DNA from: a virus
Strand: one strand, 5' to 3'
IMG/VR virus record: IMGVR_UViG_3300046777_000473
Location: 1-45,694 of that record
DNA: 45,694 nucleotides
The notes below the pieces were generated by a model, which was given only the letters and a program-made list of their open reading frames with translations, was not told the origin of the DNA and did not search any database. A program made the position numbers and the translations under genes. Below, in pieces: positions 24,466 through 32,952 of this stretch. Within the stretch, counting starts at the first letter, position 1; each line of letters begins with the position of its first letter.

Positions 24466-26435
24466 TATACCAAATCCACAATCTCGCACGATCCACCTAC
24501 ACAGGCAAAAGTGCTGGTTCCTTTAGAGGTATCTTCTTTCTCATAGTCAGAAAGTTTAACCCAGTCAATCTTCTCAGGCATAACACTTAGAAGGTCATTG
24601 TACTCACGTTCAGTTACTTCCTCGTAGGGTGCCTGTTGATAAGTATGATCAGAGTGTGGCAAAAATGATACACCAGATACTTCATCGAAGTGTGCATATA
24701 CCCATGCCCCTACCTCTAGCCATTCATGGTCACGCACTGTAATAGTTACAGAAGGCTTATGTTCACACCAATAGCGTTGATAAGTCAGCCAATGTTCTAG
24801 TTGCTCAATGGCTGTCAGATCATTCCGAGTAATAGCACCCTCTGGTGACTTCTGAGGGAAACTAAACACTGTTGTACTATCAGGCTTCATAACATCAGGT
24901 TCAGCAGGAATACCCTGATCCTTCATAAACTGTGTCAGTGGGTCTTTATTATCACCACGAACACGACGAATATAGTAAGCAGAGTGACGAGCATGAATGC
25001 CGCTGGCACTATCAACCAACTGGGATACAGTGCCAGAAGGCTTAACAGCAGTAATAGCCACAGACTGATTAATACCAAGTTTCTCTGCCCATTCTTTGTT
25101 AGTGTCGATAGCTACTTGCTTTAGTTCCTCTAGAGTTTCACCCAGTGTCCAATTATCACCAAAACCCGGCTCTTTGCCTGACAAATGTTTATGGTCCATG
25201 ATGCCAGTAAGAGAAACACCAAGTAGACGTTCTTCCTCAGTATTCTTCTTCCAGATAGGACGAAGGTATGGGAAGTATGTAAGTGTAGACTGAATTGTGC
25301 CTACAATAGTAGCAATCTTGACTTTACGCTTTAGGTCTTCTAGTGTGTCTGTGGCTCGTACTACTACCTCGCTCAGATTACAGAACTGATATGGCCGAAG
25401 GATAATCTCCGAACAAGGGTTCGTTCCAAACTCTTGATTAGGGTCACGACGACCATTCTTAGCTGCCTGCTTCTTGGATGCAGGACGACTAAAGATACCT
25501 CGTTCACCACTCTTGCTCTCAACTAGTGCAAGCCATTCACGCATGAAGGTTTCCATGTCTGGCTTCTCAGTATAGGCTACTGAGTTGTTAGCCAAAGCAC
25601 GTTGACCATTCTTCTCCCACCATTGACCCGACTTTGCATGACGCATACGATCATCAGATAGGTTAGATAGGCTGATCATTGCTGAACGACGAACACCACC
25701 AACCACAACAACTTCACCAATCTTGCAGAGGATGTCGTGGCATTCTAGTGAAGAAAGACGACGACCCTTAGCATTGACAAAGACATTGATGACAAAGTTG
25801 AACAATTCTTCCAGAGGGGCAGGACCAGAGGCACGACCGCCAAAGGTCTTTAGTTTAGTACCAGCAGGGCGAACTTTAGAAGTATCCCACTTGGGGATTT
25901 CACCAGCATAAAGCATTGCAATCACTTTACGTAGTGCCTTAGCCCAACCCTCTTTGCTATCCTTTACAACAATAACATCCTCTGATTGAAACATAGTCTC
26001 AGGGACTTCTGGTAGCTTGCTGATGTATTGACGCTCTACAGAGAAGCCTACACCAGTACCACACAGAAGAATGAACATAGCTTCGTCAAAAGACTTGGGA
26101 TCATCTACAGGAAGGTAGGAGCAGTTGTAACCAGCAGTATTGTCACGTTCCAGTGCAGGACCAGCGGTCATCATTGCCCGCATAGAAGGCATGACTTCCA
26201 AGCGGAGAATAGCCTCTTTAATCTCCGCAATACATTTGCGCTGTTCGTCTGTAATCAAGGCATGGTAAGAGTCTCCCATATCTTTGCATTCTTCGGAGAT
26301 TTTTGGGACAATAACGTTATTAATATAACGTCCGACAGTCTCTCCCCAAGTCTCTCGGCGTTGTTCTTCGTCTACCCAACGGGCATAACGTGATGTGGCA
26401 ATAAAGGCCTGATAGTCAGTTGGTAGGGTTGTCAT
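24465..26435 (-). CDS. nrdJ: Adenosylcobalamin-dependent (class II) ribonucleotide reductase
   Basis: 656 residues. N terminus with MPSMRAMMTAGPALERDN; central GTGVGFSVER; ECHDILCKIGEVVVVGGVRR; active-site loop NPCSEIIL near 340-350, containing the thiyl-radical Cys; C-terminal Cys pair FACVGGSCE for re-reduction. This monomeric triphosphate reductase needs coenzyme B12 and works without oxygen, turning NTPs into dNTPs. No intein or frameshift is visible. Confidence 0.9.
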   Translation of the reverse strand: MTTLPTDYQAFIATSRYARWVDEEQRRETWGETVGRYINNVIVPKISEECKDMGDSYHALITDEQRKCIAEIKEAILRLEVMPSMRAMMTAGPALERDNTAGYNCSYLPVDDPKSFDEAMFILLCGTGVGFSVERQYISKLPEVPETMFQSEDVIVVKDSKEGWAKALRKVIAMLYAGEIPKWDTSKVRPAGTKLKTFGGRASGPAPLEELFNFVINVFVNAKGRRLSSLECHDILCKIGEVVVVGGVRRSAMISLSNLSDDRMRHAKSGQWWEKNGQRALANNSVAYTEKPDMETFMREWLALVESKSGERGIFSRPASKKQAAKNGRRDPNQEFGTNPCSEIILRPYQFCNLSEVVVRATDTLEDLKRKVKIATIVGTIQSTLTYFPYLRPIWKKNTEEERLLGVSLTGIMDHKHLSGKEPGFGDNWTLGETLEELKQVAIDTNKEWAEKLGINQSVAITAVKPSGTVSQLVDSASGIHARHSAYYIRRVRGDNKDPLTQFMKDQGIPAEPDVMKPDSTTVFSFPQKSPEGAITRNDLTAIEQLEHWLTYQRYWCEHKPSVTITVRDHEWLEVGAWVYAHFDEVSGVSFLPHSDHTYQQAPYEEVTEREYNDLLSVMPEKIDWVKLSDYEKEDTSKGTSTFACVGGSCEIVDLV

Positions 26436-26447
26436 TTTTCTTCTTTC

Positions 26448-26612
26448 TTACTCTACAATAATTCCAACACGATGTGGTTGTACCACAATACGGTTCATAG
26501 TCAAATCTGCTTTAGCCATCAGAGGGTTTTGAATAGACCACTCTATCAGCACTACAGGTACAGTCTTGTCTCTGATCGTCTCAAGTTTATAGATCAGTTC
26601 TTCTACTGTCAT
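26448..26612 (-). CDS. Small hypothetical protein (54 aa)
   Basis: It starts MTVEELIYKLETIRDKTVPV and ends RIVVQPHRVGIIVE: a helix, then likely strands. ATGA overlaps the MazG-like stop, so the genes are coupled. It ends 12 nt before the RNR start. Not recognised. Confidence 0.55.
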   Translation of the reverse strand: MTVEELIYKLETIRDKTVPVVLIEWSIQNPLMAKADLTMNRIVVQPHRVGIIVE

Positions 26613-26974
26613 TTGATTAGATCGTCTAGTTTGACTTTAGGATAGTCAGGGTTCTTCATAATCTTACCATCTGCCCTACGCTTGATAGAACCATCTGGTT
26701 GAATACAGCGACCTACATTGTTGGCGTGTACACGTTCAATTGCTTGATCAAGGTCATAACCACGAGCATTAGCATAACCATAGATCACATAGACCAGATC
26801 AGCAAGTTCCTTTAGTTCAGCTACACCCTTCTCGTCTTCATGTAGCCATTCGTTGTATTCTTCGACGATCAGACCTTCATAAAGAGATACTTTAGGTTCT
26901 TGCCCTGTAACCTCTGCAAACTCTCGTACCAAATCCATAGTAGTACGAGTTATACCATAACTCCATTTAGCCAT
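26609..26974 (-). CDS. MazG/PRA-PH-like nucleotide pyrophosphohydrolase
   Basis: 121 residues. The metal-binding pattern EEYNEW ... ELKELADLVYVIYG is that of all-alpha NTP pyrophosphatases (two Glu in the first helix, Glu/Asp in the second). These enzymes split NTPs to NMP and pyrophosphate, to clean or redirect nucleotide pools. The ATG shares a base with the preceding stop (TAATG). Confidence 0.8.
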   Translation of the reverse strand: MAKWSYGITRTTMDLVREFAEVTGQEPKVSLYEGLIVEEYNEWLHEDEKGVAELKELADLVYVIYGYANARGYDLDQAIERVHANNVGRCIQPDGSIKRRADGKIMKNPDYPKVKLDDLIK

Positions 26975-27123
26975 TAGTTGTCTTCCTGTTCATAGCGTTC
27001 CAGATAGATATAGCCTAGGTTATCTAGGATTTCAAGTACCTTCCACATAGTCAAGTTGTGGTCAGCAAGGATATTCTTTAGACCATAATCTTCAATTAGT
27101 CGTTGGATTTGTTCTTTTTGCAT
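26974..27123 (-). CDS. Small hypothetical protein (49 aa)
   Basis: Starts MQKEQIQRLIEDYGLKNIL and ends in an acidic tail. Helical throughout, possibly DNA- or partner-binding (LADHNLTMWKVLEILDNLG resembles a small helix-turn-helix). TAATG overlap with the MazG-like gene supports translation. Confidence 0.55.
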   Translation of the reverse strand: MQKEQIQRLIEDYGLKNILADHNLTMWKVLEILDNLGYIYLERYEQEDN

Positions 27124-27127
27124 TTAC

Positions 27128-27679
27128 TTATAGACGATGAATGAACACAGGGAAATCAGTTTCTTCTCTAGCAGTTGGCTTGAATACATACCAAGCATAG
27201 TTGTCTTTACCTTTAACCTTGTTTGGTTCCCAATAAAGCCTTCCTACGCTAATAATCATCCAACCATATTGATTTAGGAAAGGTGCCATGTACTTGTTGT
27301 GCATCATATCAGCAGGCAACAGGAGCCATGTCTCTTTCTTTGGCAGGATATGCTGCATAATAGATAGCAGAACTTCTTTAGTGTATGGTGGATTAGTAAT
27401 TACCACATCAGCGTGAGATAGTTGTTCATCTGTTAGCAAAGAGGCATTAGCTTTACCTACAAATGGGTGTTGTGGTTCTACATCATATGCTGCCACACAA
27501 GCTAGGTTAGGTGCTGCTTCTTGCAGTAAATCAACCAGATCAAATTTGCCTGCACAAATCTCCATATAGTTGCCATCAAAAATGTCACTTTGTGACTTGA
27601 AGAAAGCTACTGCCTCTGGGTCAATTGTACTATAGAAGTCCCTTGGCTTCTTCTCAAAACCTTCTGAACGTTTACCCAT
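27128..27679 (-). CDS. SAM-dependent methyltransferase with NPPY motif
   Basis: 183 residues. Motif IV NPPY (VVITNPPYTKEVLL, about 94-107) is typical of N6-adenine/N4-cytosine DNA methyltransferases. Motif I appears as EICAGKFDL rather than the usual E-CAGDG, a change at the SAM-binding loop. The N terminus KRSEGFEKKPRDFYST and the later ISVGRLYWEPNK are shared with a widespread group of phage proteins. The target is unknown. It overlaps the phosphoesterase gene by 8 nt. Confidence 0.7.
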   Translation of the reverse strand: MGKRSEGFEKKPRDFYSTIDPEAVAFFKSQSDIFDGNYMEICAGKFDLVDLLQEAAPNLACVAAYDVEPQHPFVGKANASLLTDEQLSHADVVITNPPYTKEVLLSIMQHILPKKETWLLLPADMMHNKYMAPFLNQYGWMIISVGRLYWEPNKVKGKDNYAWYVFKPTAREETDFPVFIHRL

Positions 27680-28445
27680 ATGCTTTCCTTAAACTATCAA
27701 GACTAATGAACTGAGGCTCATAGACACCATTACAGATTTCTCGTTTAATCACAACACCAGACCACCAACCACGGTTAGCCTGTCCTGCCCATCCTTCATC
27801 ACCACCCTTGAAGCAACCAGCCACAAGGCCCATGATGCCATTAGGGTGAGCATCATCCTTGAAGTACAGTGAGCGTTTGTGGCTATGACCACAGGTAGAA
27901 CTAAAGTTCCTTAGTTGAAGGATTGAGTAAGCGTGATGAAGACCTGAAATAGCGGTCCCAAAATTCCCGCTACTAAAGTAGTGAGCATAGGAGACACCAT
28001 CATAGTCTGCAATAGCAGGGCCTTCATTTTCATACTCATGGTATTCATCAAACCAATGATCTGTTTGTAGATGTGAGAAAGACACACCATACTTACTGCC
28101 TTCTAGTCGAGGGTCATGGGCAATAGCTTTCTTGATCCTATGTTCATGGTTTCCTTCAAAACCAATTCGGAAAGGACGCTTCTTTTTACTAATGCGGTAG
28201 CGATCCCAAATACGAGATTGAGCATCATTGTATGTCTCAATATCTCTCTCGTAGGATTGTGTTACAATAGCTTGAGGATAACGACCATCAAAGGTGTTAA
28301 GGCTACGCATATCAGCCCCATCACCTAGATCAACCACATAGTCAGGTTTAATGTCTTCAATCAAGTTACCTAGCCAATCAAACCGTTCATTACTAATGCT
28401 TGGGTCTGCATGGGCGCAGGTATAGACAATAGCTGTCTTGTTCAT
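27672..28445 (-). CDS. Calcineurin-like metallophosphoesterase
   Basis: 257 residues. All main motifs are visible: CAHAD near the N terminus (D-x-H variant reversed to H-A-D), DLGDGAD, GNHEHR, and GHSH near residue 189. The enzyme binds two metals and cleaves phosphomono- or diesters; the phage substrate is unknown, perhaps nucleotides or RNA ends. It overlaps its neighbours by 4-8 nt. Confidence 0.85.
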   Translation of the reverse strand: MNKTAIVYTCAHADPSISNERFDWLGNLIEDIKPDYVVDLGDGADMRSLNTFDGRYPQAIVTQSYERDIETYNDAQSRIWDRYRISKKKRPFRIGFEGNHEHRIKKAIAHDPRLEGSKYGVSFSHLQTDHWFDEYHEYENEGPAIADYDGVSYAHYFSSGNFGTAISGLHHAYSILQLRNFSSTCGHSHKRSLYFKDDAHPNGIMGLVAGCFKGGDEGWAGQANRGWWSGVVIKREICNGVYEPQFISLDSLRKAYG

Positions 28446-28729
28446 GTATTCTCTTTCAAGAAAGTAGGAAGTTCATCAACCACATTGTCAACTTCCATAA
28501 TAAAAGGAGTGATATTCTGCTTGAAGTGCTTGACAACCTCATAGGCATCATCAAATGTCCAGAAGGTTAGTTCCTCTACCTCAAAGCCACCATAAGCATT
28601 CTCTACTTGGCACAGTAGTACCCAACAATCATCATCTTCATCCCAGTCAGGAATGTCAGAAGAATGAAATGGCCCTTCTACAATACCATAAATTACTACG
28701 TTGTGGTCATAGTCGATTACGTTAGCCAT
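28442..28729 (-). CDS. Hypothetical acidic protein (95 aa)
   Basis: Begins MANVIDYDHNVVIYGIVEG and has PDWDEDDDCWVLLCQVEN. Very acidic, mixed alpha/beta. It overlaps endonuclease I by 13 nt at the start and the phosphoesterase by 4 nt at the end. I do not recognise it. Confidence 0.6.
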   Translation of the reverse strand: MANVIDYDHNVVIYGIVEGPFHSSDIPDWDEDDDCWVLLCQVENAYGGFEVEELTFWTFDDAYEVVKHFKQNITPFIMEVDNVVDELPTFLKENT

Positions 28730-29103
28730 TCTTTAGGAACCTCTTTGTCTGCATAAAGGAAGCCATGTTGATTACACCAGTCAGCATAGGTTGTCTTAGA
28801 GCCTTTGTTTATCTTACTCTTAGAATTAGTAAAGACAAACCGAATATCAAGATCAGGATGCTGCTTTTTTACCAGAAGATGCTTTTTCCTATCAGAAGCC
28901 ACAAACCTACCCTTAGTCTCAATAATGATGCCATTTGGCAACTTGAAGTCTGGTGTGTATGTCTTGTCTTCTTCTAGTCTATACCTGATCTTGAATTTCT
29001 CATACTCGGCTTCTACACCACATTCTTTTAGTTGTGTGGCAATCTTTACTTCTAGACCTGACCTATAACCATGTTTTATACCGTTTGAAATTTTAGTGGA
29101 CAT
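28717..29103 (-). CDS. T7 endonuclease I-like Holliday junction resolvase
   Basis: 128 residues. Catalytic residues match T7 gp3 in spacing: E18 (SGLE), D52 (YTPDF), E62 and K64 (IETKG), followed by DIRFVFTNSKSKINKGSKTT and a YADWCNQHGF segment. It resolves branched replication intermediates before packaging and may degrade host DNA. It overlaps the DpdA-like gene by 28 nt. Confidence 0.9.
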   Translation of the reverse strand: MSTKISNGIKHGYRSGLEVKIATQLKECGVEAEYEKFKIRYRLEEDKTYTPDFKLPNGIIIETKGRFVASDRKKHLLVKKQHPDLDIRFVFTNSKSKINKGSKTTYADWCNQHGFLYADKEVPKEWLT

Positions 29104-29738
29104 TGCACTGAATCAATCCTTTCTGCCATTTCTTTAGTATCTTTCTTTATCTTATGACTTCCATGATTTCTGGCAATATTGGTTGAATCAGCAGAAGCAA
29201 AAGGCCACCTATGACCACAAACTTTTAAACCTCGCATCATATGGACCCTAGGTCTACTACCTGTCTTGTCTATGGCTTCCCAAGCCTCGTCTGCTCTATT
29301 TTCCCACTCTTTTGATAAAACCTTCCAATAAGTCCCACTGGAACCAAAACAGATATTCGGATACTTATCAACCAGTTCGACTAACCAAGAAATAGGCAAA
29401 TCCATATGCCAGACAGCGTATGAAAGATGTTTTGGATAAGGCCATGCCTTTAGAAAGTCTTTTTGCTGCTCCACTGTGCCACCAATAATGTCTGGGATAA
29501 CTGCCCAATTTGCCCCATACAATTTATCATCAAGCCATTTAATATAACCTTCTGTATCAAAGAGTTTACCTTTAGTATAAGCAGTAAAGGCCCCATTATC
29601 CCACATGATACTTTGTGCATTATCAATACACCATTTTGCGTCCTGTGGGTGAGCGTAGGAGACACAGAAGTGCCTCCCTTTTAGTTGCTCTAAACAAGGG
29701 CTTCTTGGAGTGATTGGAGTGCCATGATAATGGATCAT
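29076..29738 (-). CDS. dpdA: DpdA-like DNA transglycosylase (7-deazaguanine insertion)
   Basis: 220 residues from ATG 29738, which forms ATGA with the transporter stop. It follows the tRNA-guanine transglycosylase fold: MWDNGAF (D47) in place of the TGT DSGGF, IPDII (D83), VHMMRG (166-170) and ADSTNIARNHG, with D184 as the likely nucleophile. Phage DpdA proteins exchange guanine in DNA for preQ0/preQ1-type bases and so block restriction. At 220 residues it is a short phage form. No zinc site is seen. Assignment is by motif reading. Confidence 0.75.
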   Translation of the reverse strand: MIHYHGTPITPRSPCLEQLKGRHFCVSYAHPQDAKWCIDNAQSIMWDNGAFTAYTKGKLFDTEGYIKWLDDKLYGANWAVIPDIIGGTVEQQKDFLKAWPYPKHLSYAVWHMDLPISWLVELVDKYPNICFGSSGTYWKVLSKEWENRADEAWEAIDKTGSRPRVHMMRGLKVCGHRWPFASADSTNIARNHGSHKIKKDTKEMAERIDSVQCPLKFQTV

Positions 29739-30253
29739 TTTTTGTACTTGTAATACAACCACAACCCCACAGCTACAGCAGCACTTGCATACAGCTTTGC
29801 TACAGTGTTGCCAACCGAAAGTTCCAAGGAACCAAAAGCAAGGTAGACAAAAAGTACACTGTCAACAAATGACCCTACAACACCAGAGGCAAGAACCGCC
29901 AACTCTTTCCCCCTTTTACGAAGTGGCGTATAGACTGTTAGATCAAGTGTTTCTGCTACAAAATAAGCTGCGGCTGATGCCATCGCAATAAAAGGGTTTG
30001 CAAAAATAAATGACAAAACTGTACCAAAAACAACAGCCCCGAAAGACCACTTCCAATCAGTCAATTCTTGAAGCCAATCCCTTAGAACAAGGGCAAGCCC
30101 TACAAACAACACCCCACTTGGGGCCATTAGACTGAAACCTACAGGGATCAAGCAAGGTCCGTCTGGAATACATTCCGTACCAACGTTGCCAATAAACCAA
30201 TTTGCAAGTGGGATCATTGCTGAGAAAAGCAAGAAAACTAAATATTTAAGCAT
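29735..30253 (-). CDS. yhhQ: VUT family (YhhQ-like) queuosine-precursor transporter
   Basis: 172 residues from ATG 30253 (TGATG overlap with the exonuclease stop); an ATG at 30283 would add ten residues of unlikely sequence. Five or six membrane helices, LVLRDWLQELTDW, ASAAAYFVAETLDLTVY and FVDSVLFVYLAF match the VUT/COG1738 family that imports preQ0/preQ1. The gene is coupled directly to dpdA. No precursor biosynthesis genes (QueC/D/E, FolE) are seen, so base precursor would come from outside or the host. Confidence 0.8.
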   Translation of the reverse strand: MLKYLVFLLFSAMIPLANWFIGNVGTECIPDGPCLIPVGFSLMAPSGVLFVGLALVLRDWLQELTDWKWSFGAVVFGTVLSFIFANPFIAMASAAAYFVAETLDLTVYTPLRKRGKELAVLASGVVGSFVDSVLFVYLAFGSLELSVGNTVAKLYASAAVAVGLWLYYKYKK

Positions 30254-30945
30254 CAGTATTTTTCCATTGTGGGGGGTTGCCATGTCTCATTCTCTTTACG
30301 ACGAAGATACACCAGACGAGCAGTCTTTGTCAAATCCTCTAGATTTCCCTCGTAAGCCTTAAGGACAGCCTTGAACATTTCCTCGTCTGTGGTAAGTCCT
30401 TTAAGGATTTTTTCAGCAGTCTTAGGGCCACAACCTTGTAGACCCTTGATGTTGTCCACCGTATCTCCTGTCAGCACTTGCTTCCAGAAGTTATACTTGG
30501 CACCCAGTTCATCAATCAAGAGCCAAGACTTCTTCTTGTAATCATAGATCATACAAGGAAGTTGCTTAAAGTCTTTGTCCACTGATACAATGATACTATC
30601 TTCATAGCCATTCTCTGTAACAGCAATTGCAATAGCATCATCAGCTTCTTGTCCCTCAGTAACAGTAGCGCCCCATTGGTCGATCAGACGTTGACGGGCC
30701 AGAGAATGAGTAGCTGGCTTACTGCCTTTCCTGTTTGCCTTGTAGGCCTCAGATACCTCATTACGGAAGTTACCCTTACCTGTCAGGAAGGTGCTGTATT
30801 CAAAGTCTTTACCTTCTGCACTGCACTCCCACAAAATGTCTTCCATGATGCTGTCAACTTTAGCTACAACACCTGAGACTGTGTTACCCTCTTTACTATA
30901 GGCTGCGTGGTAGGCAATAACATCTGCATCAATGAACAGTCTCAT
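30253..30945 (-). CDS. 5'-3' exonuclease (T7 gp6/FEN-like)
   Basis: 230 residues from ATG 30945, chosen because AGAAAG lies 9 nt upstream; ATG 30954 would sit on that site. Acidic metal ligands in MRLFIDAD, EGQEADDAIA and SVDKDF are followed by the helix-3-turn-helix TVDNIKGLQGCGPKTAEKIL. It removes RNA primers and degrades host DNA for reuse. TGATG overlap with the transporter gene. Confidence 0.85.
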   Translation of the reverse strand: MRLFIDADVIAYHAAYSKEGNTVSGVVAKVDSIMEDILWECSAEGKDFEYSTFLTGKGNFRNEVSEAYKANRKGSKPATHSLARQRLIDQWGATVTEGQEADDAIAIAVTENGYEDSIIVSVDKDFKQLPCMIYDYKKKSWLLIDELGAKYNFWKQVLTGDTVDNIKGLQGCGPKTAEKILKGLTTDEEMFKAVLKAYEGNLEDLTKTARLVYLRRKENETWQPPTMEKY

Positions 30946-31252
30946 TATTATCATCTTTCTTTGATAGGTTATCTAGGAAATCGCTATAACCATCAAACTT
31001 GACAGCAAACCTGTCAGACCAATACGCTTGATTGTCAACGATTTTCAAGAACAATACATGCCTAAATCCATCCTCTCTTTTATCTCGTTGGATAGAGATA
31101 TAATCAGGTGTAGAGGCTTTTGCTGCAAGAGCGTTGATAGTCCTTAGTTGTTCCTTGCTAAGAACAATAGAGGTAACGTTTACTTTCCATTGAAAGAAGG
31201 ATACTGCCTGATAGATATATCCTAGAGTTCTGTTTTTAACGTAACTAAACAT
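30929..31252 (-). CDS. Hypothetical protein (107 aa)
   Basis: Starts MFSYVKNRTLGYIYQAVSFF; the central part IVLSKEQLRTINALAAKAST could be a helical DNA-binding segment. It overlaps ThyX by 8 nt at its start and the exonuclease at its end. No family recognised. Confidence 0.55.
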   Translation of the reverse strand: MFSYVKNRTLGYIYQAVSFFQWKVNVTSIVLSKEQLRTINALAAKASTPDYISIQRDKREDGFRHVLFLKIVDNQAYWSDRFAVKFDGYSDFLDNLSKKDDNNETVH

Positions 31253-31907
31253 TTTCCTCTTTCTTATTTAAGACTGTAGGGAAAGCTGGTGCAAGCACCT
31301 TCCTAATTTCCCTCGCCAGTAGGACATGCTCCCATTGGGTAACACCCGGATCATCCCGAACATCAAGATAATGTAGCCAAGAACGAAGTGTACCATTGAC
31401 ATACAGGCGAGACATGGTTAGTCCCTCTGGAAGCACTACACGGGCACATTCTTTAGCCACACCAACATCACGCATAGACTTGTAAAACTCTACAACGTCT
31501 TGTGTCATAAGTTCTACACTGTCTTTAATTGTCTCGTGGATATCTTCATTCAGATCATCGACAGAGTTCTGACGGTTCTTTGTGTCTTGACGACGAAAAT
31601 CCCGATCAGTAAACTCAATCTCGTCTGAGTATCGTTGGCTAAACTCCTGAAAGCTGAATGACCTATGACGAAGAAGTTGCCGTGTAATGTCCCGTGGGGC
31701 CTCTACCTCTACAACAGCATTAACCATTTCAAAGATTGACCAGTGTTTGTGGTTGATGCAGTAGTCTAGCAGCTTCTTATAGTCAGGGTTGTCTTGATTA
31801 GAGGGGTTGGAAACCCTAGCGCAATATGCAACTAGGGCCTCCGCATTAGCCGCAGGCACTTCCACGGTGGGTTGTGTAATACCTACCAACTTGGCAGAAA
31901 TTTTCAT
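31245..31907 (-). CDS. thyX: Flavin-dependent thymidylate synthase
   Basis: 220 residues from ATG 31907, one base after the preceding stop; an upstream in-frame start would overlap that gene. The ThyX motif RHRSFSFQEFSQRY (80-93, RHRxxSxxxxSxR) is intact, and RSWLHYLDVRDDPGVTQWE near the C terminus carries the second set of substrate contacts. It makes dTMP from dUMP with FAD, NADPH and methylene-tetrahydrofolate. Confidence 0.95.
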   Translation of the reverse strand: MKISAKLVGITQPTVEVPAANAEALVAYCARVSNPSNQDNPDYKKLLDYCINHKHWSIFEMVNAVVEVEAPRDITRQLLRHRSFSFQEFSQRYSDEIEFTDRDFRRQDTKNRQNSVDDLNEDIHETIKDSVELMTQDVVEFYKSMRDVGVAKECARVVLPEGLTMSRLYVNGTLRSWLHYLDVRDDPGVTQWEHVLLAREIRKVLAPAFPTVLNKKEENV

Positions 31908-31908
31908 G

Positions 31909-32109
31909 TTATCGAACTGTCCAGACTTGTTCTTTATTGCCTTTATCAACCCCTACTGCTTCTACATAGCTATACCCCGAAGCACGAAGGAAAGTAAGCA
32001 TCAACTCTAGTACATCATCAAGGTACTCAACACCATCTTGACTGACATCCGCTGTACGAGTTGAATCAAACTCTTTGTCATAGTCTGACATACTAAATTG
32101 GAAACGCAT
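31909..32109 (-). CDS. Small hypothetical protein (66 aa)
   Basis: Begins MRFQFSMSDYDKEFDSTRTA, with an internal helix VEYLDDVLELMLTFLRASGY. It shares one base with the preceding gene's stop and ends just before thyX. Not recognised; probably accessory to nucleotide or DNA metabolism by position only. Confidence 0.55.
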   Translation of the reverse strand: MRFQFSMSDYDKEFDSTRTADVSQDGVEYLDDVLELMLTFLRASGYSYVEAVGVDKGNKEQVWTVR

Positions 32110-32609
32110 TATTCTACTTCCTCTTCCTTGGTGTATTCTACAAGTTCAACGATCTTGACTTTGGTGAGTGAAGTACGAGATACACGGCTCATTTTACCAG
32201 TATCTTTATCACGTACATCAAAGGTCTGGATCAGGTTAGTGATCTCAGCTACAGTGCCGTTACCAATCAGGCCCTCTTCTTGTGTCCAAGGTTTACCATC
32301 AGGACCAACTACCTTTGGGGCACCGCCTGCCTTTTCAATAACCTCACCAGCTTTAGACTTTACTACATGCTGACGTTCAAACTTGACGGCAATCTGACCA
32401 TCCATCAGACGCTTATTGATTGGCTTCTTCTGAGAACCAGCTTTCTTTAGCTTTTCATACTCGTCTTTTGTAAGAACTTGAACGACAGTGTAGGCACCCT
32501 CACAGTCTTCATAGATACCTTCAAAACCCGTCATATCACGGTTGCCTTCAAAGATACGTGCCCATTCGATAGGGCCAGTGGTGGTGACTTCTTTATATGT
32601 GGTAGCCAT
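32109..32609 (-). CDS. ssb: Candidate single-stranded DNA-binding protein
   Basis: 166 residues. The N-terminal pattern GPIEWARIFEGNRDMTGFEG, then CEGAYTVVQVLTKDEYEKLK, is seen in T7 gp2.5-like SSBs of marine phages, and the C terminus is strongly acidic (EYTKEEEVE), the usual protein-interaction tail. It lies close to the DNA polymerase. No ring or zinc motif. AAAAGGAATACAAACCT precedes ATG. Confidence 0.65.
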   Translation of the reverse strand: MATTYKEVTTTGPIEWARIFEGNRDMTGFEGIYEDCEGAYTVVQVLTKDEYEKLKKAGSQKKPINKRLMDGQIAVKFERQHVVKSKAGEVIEKAGGAPKVVGPDGKPWTQEEGLIGNGTVAEITNLIQTFDVRDKDTGKMSRVSRTSLTKVKIVELVEYTKEEEVE

Positions 32610-32629
32610 AGGTTTGTATTCCTTTTGAG

Positions 32630-32905
32630 TTATTTTTCTACAGGTGTGTAGATGGTGGTAATTACTGCTTTAGGTGAAACTTTTACTAATTCAAGTTCAG
32701 GGTCGCATTCTTGGTACTCTGTGCTTCCTCGTGTCCATCGTGCTTCCCAAAACTCTTTTGTAGTTTTATGTTGAAAGACCTGACTAAGGTATGTGTACCA
32801 TCGCCCTTGGTCACTAATTTTTTCTTCTGTTACACTTTCAAAAGTGTCCCCATAAAAAACGTCTTTCATGGGGTCTTCAAACTCAGTCATGTCATACTTA
32901 ATCAT
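32630..32905 (-). CDS. Hypothetical protein (91 aa)
   Basis: Acidic and aromatic, beginning MIKYDMTEFEDPMKDVFYGD. It contains WYTYLSQVFQHKTTKEFWEA. AAGGAG lies just before the ATG. It sits between SSB-like and polymerase genes. No recognised domain. Confidence 0.6.
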   Translation of the reverse strand: MIKYDMTEFEDPMKDVFYGDTFESVTEEKISDQGRWYTYLSQVFQHKTTKEFWEARWTRGSTEYQECDPELELVKVSPKAVITTIYTPVEK

Positions 32906-32952
32906 AAGTACTCCTTAGTGGGAATGATGATATAGTTGTTGCCTTGATAAGA

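Noticed and set aside
29735-30283. Longer transporter start (ATG 30283)
   Set aside because: It would add residues read from the end of the exonuclease gene. ATG 30253 overlaps that gene's stop by one base, the rule in this operon.
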